Positions 58,133 through 64,000 of a DNA stretch of 64,000 nt are shown piece by piece (position 1 is the first letter of the stretch; every line of letters starts with the position of its first letter). Origin of the DNA: Paraburkholderia kururiensis JCM 10599 = LMG 19447 (GTDB lineage: Bacteria; Pseudomonadota; Gammaproteobacteria; Burkholderiales; Burkholderiaceae). The notes beneath the pieces were generated by a model, which saw nothing but the letters and a program-made list of their open reading frames with translations, searched no databases and was not told the origin of the DNA. The position numbers were made by a program, and so were the translations under genes. The DNA is taken from assembly GCF_003986935.1 (NCBI RefSeq), contig NZ_RJZE01000013.1:124001-188000 (forward strand), given 5' to 3'.

Positions 58133-59221
58133 ATGAGCATTGATCGGGCTTTGGTCGACGCCGCGCTCGCGGCCGTCACGGATCCCAACACGGGCCGTCC
58201 GTTTGCGGCAGCGAAGGGTTTCAGGAATGTGACCGTGGAGGGCGCAACGGTTGCGCTCGACGTGGTGCTCGGCTATCCGGCAAGAAGCCAGTACGAAGCG
58301 ATCCGCGCGCTGGTCGCCGGCGCGCTGGCCCATGTGCCGGGCGTCTCGGAGGTGCGCGTCGCGGTGTCGCAGCAAATCGAGACGCATACCGTTCAGCGCG
58401 GCGTCAAGCTGCTGCCCAACGTGAAGAACATCGTGGCCGTTGCCTCGGGCAAGGGCGGCGTCGGCAAGAGCACGACGGCCGTGAACCTCGCGCTTGCGCT
58501 GGCCGCGGAAGGCGCCTCGGTGGGCATTCTCGATGCCGACATCTACGGCCCCTCGCTGCCCACGATGCTCGGCATCGAAGGTCGTCCGGAGTCGCCGGAT
58601 GGGCAGTCGATGAACCCGCTCGCGGGCCACGGCGTGCAAGCCAATTCGATCGGCTTCCTGATCGAGCAGGACAACCCGATGGTGTGGCGCGGCCCGATGG
58701 CCACCTCGGCGCTCGAACAGTTGCTGCGGCAGACGAACTGGCGCGATCTCGACTATCTCGTGGTGGACATGCCGCCGGGTACGGGCGACATCCAGCTCAC
58801 GCTCGCGCAGCGCGTTCCGGTGACGGGCGCCGTGATCGTGACGACGCCGCAGGACATCGCGCTGCTCGACGCGAAGAAGGGCCTCAAGATGTTCGAGAAG
58901 GTGGGCATTCCGATCCTCGGCATCGTCGAGAACATGAGCACGCATATCTGCTCGAACTGCGGCCACGAAGAGCACATCTTCGGCGCGGGCGGCGGCGAGC
59001 GGATGGCGAAGGAGTACGGCGTCGAGGTGCTCGGCAGCCTGCCGCTCGATATCTCGATCCGCGAGCAGGCCGACTCGGGCCACCCTACCGTGGCGGCCGA
59101 TCCGCAGGGCCGCATTGCCGGCATCTATCGCGAGATTGCCCGCAAGGTCGCCATCCACATTGCGGAGCGCGCCCGCGACATGACGTCGAAGTTTCCGAAC
59201 ATCGTCGTGCAGAACACCTGA
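58133..59221 (+). CDS. apbC: Iron-sulfur cluster carrier protein ApbC/Mrp
   Basis: A 362-residue P-loop ATPase. The N-terminal MIP18/DUF59 domain (residues 1-90) is followed by the deviant Walker A VASGKGGVGKSTTAVNLALAL near residue 104. The remaining motifs are ILDADIYGPSLPTMLG, VVDMPPGTGDIQLTLAQ and the cluster-binding CSNCG near 264. It carries and transfers [4Fe-4S] clusters to apoproteins. In this genome such clients include CysI and the APS-type CysH. The start at 58133 gives MSIDRALVDAALAAV. Confidence 0.94.
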   Translation: MSIDRALVDAALAAVTDPNTGRPFAAAKGFRNVTVEGATVALDVVLGYPARSQYEAIRALVAGALAHVPGVSEVRVAVSQQIETHTVQRGVKLLPNVKNIVAVASGKGGVGKSTTAVNLALALAAEGASVGILDADIYGPSLPTMLGIEGRPESPDGQSMNPLAGHGVQANSIGFLIEQDNPMVWRGPMATSALEQLLRQTNWRDLDYLVVDMPPGTGDIQLTLAQRVPVTGAVIVTTPQDIALLDAKKGLKMFEKVGIPILGIVENMSTHICSNCGHEEHIFGAGGGERMAKEYGVEVLGSLPLDISIREQADSGHPTVAADPQGRIAGIYREIARKVAIHIAERARDMTSKFPNIVVQNT

Positions 59222-59410
59222 GCATCCAGAGGCCGGCGCGGGTGCTCGCGTCGCGCGTTTTCTGGTGCATGGCGCCCACGTCGGCGTTCAGGTGTGTACG
59301 CGTGCGCACCTGCCGATGCGTCAATCCGCGTGGGTGTCGCGGTATCATGTGGGCTTCGTCAGGTCCGGTCCGGTGCCGCAGGGGCGGTGTCGCGCCGACA
59401 AGAGGATCGC

Positions 59411-59947
59411 ATGAAGAAACGACTCGACGGGCAGGCGGTGCGCGCATTCATCGTCCTGGCTGCGGGCAGCCTGCTTCTCGCCGGCTGCAGCGTATTCCTG
59501 AGACCACAGGAAAAGCGTGCCGACGCGCAACTGCTGTCCACCGTGGCCAACCAGGTCCGCGGTACCGTCACATTCCTCGAACACTCGGACGGTGTCCAGG
59601 TCACCTACAACCTGGCCGGTCTGCCGCCCAACAGCGACCACGCGCTTCAGGTGCACGAGCGCGGCGACTGCAATGCCGCCGACGGATCGAGCGCCGGTCC
59701 GGTGTTCGCGCCCGCCGCCGAGCGGTTGAAGAGCGGTGCGCGCGTGGAAGGCGACCTCGGCAACATCCACGCCGATGCCAACGGCGTGGCCACCGGTTTC
59801 ATCGTGGCGCCGGACGTTTCGCTCGACGGCATCCGCTCCGTGTTGCAGCGCTCCGTGCTCGTCCATCGCGACGCAGGCGACCCCTACGCGTTTCCGCAGC
59901 ATGGCGCCGGCCCGGCACTCGCCTGCGGAGTGATCCGCCAGCAATGA
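59411..59947 (+). CDS. SodC-like (Cu,Zn superoxide dismutase family) lipoprotein with degenerate metal site
   Basis: A 178-residue exported lipoprotein (lipobox LLAGC, Cys26). The SodC fold is recognisable from VRGTVTFLEHSDGVQVTYNLAGLPPN, HALQVHERGDCNA, GDLGNIHADANG and LACGVI, with disulfide cysteines C87 and C172. Of the copper ligands only H82 and H152 remain: the first His is Gln80 and the bridging His is Val98. The two zinc histidines are replaced; only Asp115 remains. The catalytic Arg before LACGV is Ala169. It is probably not an active superoxide dismutase. Role unknown. Confidence 0.85.
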   Translation: MKKRLDGQAVRAFIVLAAGSLLLAGCSVFLRPQEKRADAQLLSTVANQVRGTVTFLEHSDGVQVTYNLAGLPPNSDHALQVHERGDCNAADGSSAGPVFAPAAERLKSGARVEGDLGNIHADANGVATGFIVAPDVSLDGIRSVLQRSVLVHRDAGDPYAFPQHGAGPALACGVIRQQ

Positions 59948-60267
59948 CGCCGCCGCAAGGCGCGCAATACGGTGCGTACGGTGCGTATGGTGCAGCGCGT
60001 CAGTTTCCGTGTGGCGTGCCGTTCGCCGCTTCCGTTTGCCTGTGGTTTGCCTGTACCGGCGGCTCCGCGCTTCGCGGCGATCGCCGCGCAGGGCCACGCA
60101 TCCGGGCGTTCCCGGCAGCGTCACCCATATCGCGTAAAATAAGCGGCTTTCGTCGGCGGGCACTGAACGGCACGGGGCACAGCATCTGTCAGCGCCTGCG
60201 ATGCGCCTGTGCGCACCGCCGTATGCCGATCCGCCTTCCATCCTAATTAGTGGCGTAGCGTCCCAAC
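59948..60267. other. Intergenic sequence between the SodC-like gene and dcd
   Basis: A 320-bp spacer with no supportable gene. The first part has a short GTGCGTACG-type repeat near 59970-59995. An AT-rich pocket (CGTAAAATAAGC near 60134) may belong to the dcd promoter. Confidence 0.45.
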
Positions 60268-60837
60268 ATGACCATCAAATCCGACAAGTGGATTCGGCGC
60301 ATGGCCGAACAGCACAAGATGATCGAGCCGTTCGTGCCGGACCAGGTCCGCACGTCGCAGGACGGCCGCAAGATCGTGAGCTACGGCACGTCGAGCTACG
60401 GCTACGACATCCGCTGCGCGGACGAATTCAAGATCTTCACGAACATCAACTCGACCATCGTCGACCCGAAGAATTTCGACGAAAAGTCGTTCGTCGACTT
60501 CAAGGGCGACGTCTGCATCATTCCGCCCAATTCGTTCGCGCTCGCCCGCACCGTGGAGTACTTCCGCATTCCGCGCAACGTGCTGACCGTGTGCCTCGGC
60601 AAATCCACTTACGCGCGCTGCGGGATCATCGTGAACGTGACGCCGTTCGAGCCGGAGTGGGAAGGCTACGTCACGCTCGAGTTCTCGAATACGACACCTT
60701 TGCCTGCCAAAATCTACGCGAACGAGGGCGTCGCGCAGGTGCTCTTTTTCGAAAGCGACGAGGTTTGCGAGGTGTCGTACGCGGACCGCGGCGGCAAATA
60801 TCAAGGCCAGCACGGCGTGACGTTGCCCAAGACGTAA
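60268..60837 (+). CDS. dcd: dCTP deaminase
   Basis: A 189-residue trimeric deaminase of the dUTPase fold. Seen are MTIKSDKWIRRMAEQHKMIEPF, SYGTSSYGYDIRCADEFKIF, LGKSTYARCGIIVNVTPFEPEWEGYVTLEFSNTTPLPAKIYANEGVAQVLFFE and the C-terminal lid RGGKYQGQHGVTLPK. The TLEFSN segment holds the catalytic glutamate. It converts dCTP to dUTP for dTMP synthesis. The usual length is about 188-193. It stands 81 bp before the decarboxylase gene. Confidence 0.95.
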   Translation: MTIKSDKWIRRMAEQHKMIEPFVPDQVRTSQDGRKIVSYGTSSYGYDIRCADEFKIFTNINSTIVDPKNFDEKSFVDFKGDVCIIPPNSFALARTVEYFRIPRNVLTVCLGKSTYARCGIIVNVTPFEPEWEGYVTLEFSNTTPLPAKIYANEGVAQVLFFESDEVCEVSYADRGGKYQGQHGVTLPKT

Positions 60838-60918
60838 CGGTTGCGCGCTGACTCACCGGCTTGACGGGTGGCCGCTGCGCAGCACGAGCAGCGGTCGTTC
60901 TTTTTGGAGAATCGCCCC

Positions 60919-63198
60919 ATGAAGTTTCGTTTTCCTGTCGTCATCATCGACGAAGATTTCCGCTCCGAGAACATCTCGGGCTCCGGCATACGGGCGCTCG
61001 CCGAAGCCATCGAGAAAGAAGGCGTGGAGGTGCTCGGACTCACGAGCTACGGCGATCTCACCTCGTTCGCCCAGCAGTCGAGCCGCGCGTCGTGCTTCAT
61101 CCTCTCGATCGACGACGACGAACTGATGCTCGGCGAAACGGGCCCGGACGGCGAGTTGCCCGAACTCGCCACGGCCATCATCGAGCTGCGCGCGTTCGTG
61201 ACCGAAGTGCGCCGCCGCAACGCCGACATTCCGATCTTCCTGTACGGCGAGACGCGTACCTCGCGCCACCTGCCGAACGACATCCTGCGCGAGCTGCACG
61301 GCTTCATCCACATGTTCGAGGACACGCCGGAGTTCGTGGCGCGCCACATCATCCGCGAGGCGAAGGTCTATCTCGATTCGCTCGCGCCGCCGTTCTTCAA
61401 GGAACTGGTGAAGTACGCGGACGAAGGCTCGTACTCGTGGCACTGCCCGGGTCATTCGGGCGGCGTGGCGTTTCTCAAGAGCCCGCTTGGCCAGATGTTC
61501 CACCAGTTCTTCGGCGAGAACATGCTGCGCGCCGACGTCTGCAACGCCGTGGACGAACTGGGCCAGCTGCTCGATCACATCGGCCCTGTTGCGGCCTCCG
61601 AACGCAACGCCGCGCGCATCTTCAGCGCCGACCACCTGTTCTTCGTGACCAATGGCACGTCGACCTCGAACAAGATCGTCTGGCACGCCACGGTCGCACC
61701 GGGCGACATCGTGCTGGTGGACCGCAACTGTCACAAGTCGATCCTGCACGCCATCATGATGACGGGCTCGATTCCGGTGTTCCTCACGCCCACGCGCAAC
61801 AACTTCGGCATCATCGGTCCGATTCCGCGCGACGAGTTCAAGCCGGAGAACATCCGCCGCAAGATCGAGGCGAACCCGTTCGCGCGCGAGGCGCTCGCGA
61901 AGAATCCGAACCTCAAGCCACGCATCCTGACCATCACGCAGAGCACCTACGACGGCGTGATCTACAACGTCGAGATGATCAAGGACCTGCTCGGCGACAT
62001 GCTCGACACGCTGCACTTCGACGAAGCCTGGCTGCCGCACGCCGAGTTCCACCCGTTCTACCAGGACATGCACGCCATCGGCGCGGGCCGTCCGCGCACG
62101 GGCGCGCTCGTGTTCGCCACGCACTCCACGCACAAGCTGCTCGCGGGCATCTCGCAGGCGTCGCAGATCGTCGTGCAGGACTCCGAGAACAGTACGTTCG
62201 ACCGCCATCGTTTCAACGAGGCGTATCTGATGCACACGTCCACGAGCCCGCAGTACGCGATCATCGCGTCGTGCGACGTGGCCGCCGCGATGATGGAGCC
62301 GCCGGGCGGCACGGCGCTCGTGGAGGAATCGATTGCCGAAGCGCTCGATTTCCGCCGCGCCATGCGCAAAGTGGACGCCGAGTACGGCGACGACTGGTTC
62401 TTCAAGGTCTGGGGTCCTGAAGAACTGGCCGAGGAAGGCATCGGCTCGCGCGAAGACTGGATGCTGCGCCCGAACGACCGCTGGCACGGCTTCGGCGCGC
62501 TGGCCGAAGGCTTCAACATGCTCGACCCCATCAAGGCGACCATCATCACGCCGGGGCTCGACGTGGACGGCGAGTTCGGCGAGAACGGCATTCCCGCGGC
62601 CATCGTCACGCGCTACCTGGCGGAGCACGGCATCATCGTCGAGAAGACGGGGCTCTACTCGTTCTTCATCATGTTCACCATCGGCATCACGAAGGGCCGC
62701 TGGAACTCGATGGTGACCGAACTCCAGCAGTTCAAGGACGACTACGACAACAACCAGCCGCTGTGGCGCGTGTTGCCCGAGTTCGTGGCGCAGCATCCCG
62801 CGTATGAGCGCATCGGCCTGCGCGACCTGTGCGAGCAGATTCACAGCGTGTACCGCGCCAACGACATCGCCCGCCTCACGACGGAGATGTACCTCTCGAA
62901 CATGGAGCCCGCGATGAAGCCCTCGGACGCGTTCGCGAAGCTCGCGCACCGCGAGGTGGACCGCGTGCCCATCGACCAGCTCGAAGGCCGCGTCACGACC
63001 GTGCTGCTCACGCCGTACCCGCCGGGCATTCCGCTGCTCATTCCGGGCGAGCGCTTCAATCGCACGATCGTCGAGTACCTGCGCTTTGCGCGCGAGTTCA
63101 ACGAGCGCTTCCCGGGCTTCCATACGGACATTCACGGGTTGGTCGGCGAGATGATCAACGGCCGCATCGAGTACTTCGTGGATTGCGTGCGCGACTGA
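60919..63198 (+). CDS. Arginine/lysine/ornithine decarboxylase (fold type I, PLP)
   Basis: A 759-residue member of the large inducible-type basic amino acid decarboxylases. The N-terminal receiver-like wing domain (residues 1-130) is followed by the PLP core: WHCPGHSGGVAFLKSP, DHLFFVTNGTSTSNKIVW, HFDEAWLPHAEFHPFY and the PLP-binding ATHSTHKLLAGISQASQI with Lys406. The C-terminal domain is near residues 600-759. Whether arginine, lysine or ornithine is used cannot be decided by eye. GGAGAATCGCCCC precedes the start. The LprI-like gene begins inside its stop codon. Confidence 0.92.
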   Translation: MKFRFPVVIIDEDFRSENISGSGIRALAEAIEKEGVEVLGLTSYGDLTSFAQQSSRASCFILSIDDDELMLGETGPDGELPELATAIIELRAFVTEVRRRNADIPIFLYGETRTSRHLPNDILRELHGFIHMFEDTPEFVARHIIREAKVYLDSLAPPFFKELVKYADEGSYSWHCPGHSGGVAFLKSPLGQMFHQFFGENMLRADVCNAVDELGQLLDHIGPVAASERNAARIFSADHLFFVTNGTSTSNKIVWHATVAPGDIVLVDRNCHKSILHAIMMTGSIPVFLTPTRNNFGIIGPIPRDEFKPENIRRKIEANPFAREALAKNPNLKPRILTITQSTYDGVIYNVEMIKDLLGDMLDTLHFDEAWLPHAEFHPFYQDMHAIGAGRPRTGALVFATHSTHKLLAGISQASQIVVQDSENSTFDRHRFNEAYLMHTSTSPQYAIIASCDVAAAMMEPPGGTALVEESIAEALDFRRAMRKVDAEYGDDWFFKVWGPEELAEEGIGSREDWMLRPNDRWHGFGALAEGFNMLDPIKATIITPGLDVDGEFGENGIPAAIVTRYLAEHGIIVEKTGLYSFFIMFTIGITKGRWNSMVTELQQFKDDYDNNQPLWRVLPEFVAQHPAYERIGLRDLCEQIHSVYRANDIARLTTEMYLSNMEPAMKPSDAFAKLAHREVDRVPIDQLEGRVTTVLLTPYPPGIPLLIPGERFNRTIVEYLRFAREFNERFPGFHTDIHGLVGEMINGRIEYFVDCVRD

Positions 63199-64000
63199 TG
63201 GGCGAGCGGAAACACTTCGGCGGTGCAACGACAGGCCGCCTGCTCGACGCGGCCCGGCGGTTCGCCCGCGACGCGCGCCGGCGCGCGAGGCCGGTCGCCG
63301 TTGCGGTTGCCGCTACCGGCGGTATCGCGCTCGCCGCCGTGCTGGCTTTGCCGCTGCCCGGTTGGGTCAGTGCCGCCCATGCCGAAGTCGCCGCGGCCGA
63401 CCCCATCGACGCCGCGATGCGCGCGTGTTCGGCGCGCGCCGACATGTCGTCCACCTCAGGGCAGGTGCAGTGCATGGATACGGCTCGCGCCGCATGGAAG
63501 GGCGCGACCGACATCGCGTACCGGCAGCTGACGACCAAAGGACCGGACGCGCGGCGCAAGGGCTGGGAGGACAGCCAGAAGCGCTGGAGTGCCTGGCGCG
63601 ACGCGGAAAGGCCGCTGTTGCAGGCGGTGTTCGCGACGACGCACGGCACGGCCTACGTGCTGTCGCAAGCCGACATGGAACTGCAGCCGGTGCGCGACCG
63701 TGCATTGATGCTGCGTGCGGAAGCTGCGAGAACCGATTCGGTCAACACGCCGCCCGGCTCACCCGGCTGCGGCGGCGACGCGCAGTGCGAACACGCGGAG
63801 TTCGATCTGAACCGCTACTATCGCCGGCTCTACGTGCGCATGCCGGCGCGTTCGCGCGCTGTGCTCGTGCGGGCCGAACGCGCGTGGCTTGCGTATCGCG
63901 ACGCCACGACACCGCTCGTCAATGCACGCAGCCGGCTCGACCTCATCGGCGCGCGGGTGGCTACGCTCAAGCGTTTGTCGGAGACGGTGGGCAACGATTG
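63198..64000 (+). CDS. LprI-like (DUF1311) exported protein, 3' end cut by window edge
   Basis: The open frame starts with ATG overlapping the decarboxylase stop (TGATG) and runs off the window, giving at least 267 residues. A long basic N-terminus (to about residue 35) precedes a hydrophobic signal segment (PVAVAVAATGGIALAAVLAL) and AHAEVAA. The periplasmic part has a DUF1311 pattern: CSARADMSSTSGQVQCMDTARAAW, then KRWSAWRDAERPLL, and a second similar unit (CEHAEFDLNRYYRRLY, ERAWLAYRDATTPLV). LprI-type domains are known as lysozyme inhibitors in some bacteria; the function here is not established. Confidence 0.75.
   Translation, partial: MGERKHFGGATTGRLLDAARRFARDARRRARPVAVAVAATGGIALAAVLALPLPGWVSAAHAEVAAADPIDAAMRACSARADMSSTSGQVQCMDTARAAWKGATDIAYRQLTTKGPDARRKGWEDSQKRWSAWRDAERPLLQAVFATTHGTAYVLSQADMELQPVRDRALMLRAEAARTDSVNTPPGSPGCGGDAQCEHAEFDLNRYYRRLYVRMPARSRAVLVRAERAWLAYRDATTPLVNARSRLDLIGARVATLKRLSETVGND

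Noticed and set aside
1..64000. Mobile elements, prophage, integrase or attachment sites
   Set aside because: No transposase, integrase, phage structural gene or tRNA-flanked direct repeat was found; gene content is chromosomal core and metabolic.

Overview
The window is one continuous stretch of GC-rich chromosome from a beta-proteobacterium. It most resembles the Burkholderiaceae (Paraburkholderia/Burkholderia-like). The indicators are the lptFG / pepA / holC / DUF2486 block, the cysI-DUF934-cysH-cysD-cysN sulfate operon beside cysB, a 6S RNA directly downstream of zapA, and the scpA-DUF3460-panCD group. I see no insertion sequence, prophage, CRISPR array, rRNA or tRNA. Almost everything is intact core or metabolic gene content, and most long open frames opposite the genes are GC-driven shadows.

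Layout. (1) 1-955: end of a rhodanese gene and a PCMT-family methyltransferase. (2) 1146-8618: a LacI-regulated sugar or cyclitol import and catabolism cluster (regulator, ABC ATPase, permease, periplasmic binding protein, TIM-barrel isomerase, Gfo/Idh/MocA dehydrogenase). It has a perfect 22-bp operator-like palindrome in front of the regulator and short direct repeats in its spacers. (3) 8599-10101: a small unknown protein and an orphan Leu/Ile/Val-type binding protein. (4) 10249-18116: assimilatory sulfate reduction and siroheme supply (cysB, cysI, DUF934, cysH of the APS-reductase type, cysD, cysN, SUMT, cbiX). (5) 18193-23217: LPS export (lptG, lptF), pepA, holC and DUF2486. (6) 23338-29203: cytochrome c, ilvD with a divergent LysR gene, lgt, a SIMPL protein and an EVE protein. 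(7) 29325-30332: 6S RNA, zapA and a ZapB-like coiled coil.

(8) 30693-43175: a cobalamin island. A B12 riboswitch precedes btuB, btuC and btuD (uptake). Lower-loop assembly and salvage follow: cobT, cobS and cobC on the plus strand, then cobU, cbiB, cobD and btuF on the minus strand, then cobQ on the plus strand. No corrin-ring methylation genes are present, so the locus covers uptake plus late assembly steps. (9) 43293-47837: DoxX, a hotdog thioesterase, an orphan ParA, panD, panC, scpA and DUF3460. (10) 48204-54378: tamA and tamB, the outer-membrane translocation and assembly module. (11) 54394-64000: metG behind an attenuator-like leader, a glycine-zipper OmpA lipoprotein, apbC/mrp, a SodC-like lipoprotein that has lost most metal ligands, dcd, a basic amino acid decarboxylase and a truncated LprI-like gene.

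No single dramatic new system is evident. The best leads are the unassigned sugar/cyclitol cluster with its operator and repeat arrays, the leucine-rich leader plus strong terminator in front of metG, the degenerate SodC-like lipoprotein, and the DUF934 protein that stands where a sulfite-reductase flavoprotein might be expected. All assignments come from reading the sequence and from remembered family features; no database search was run.
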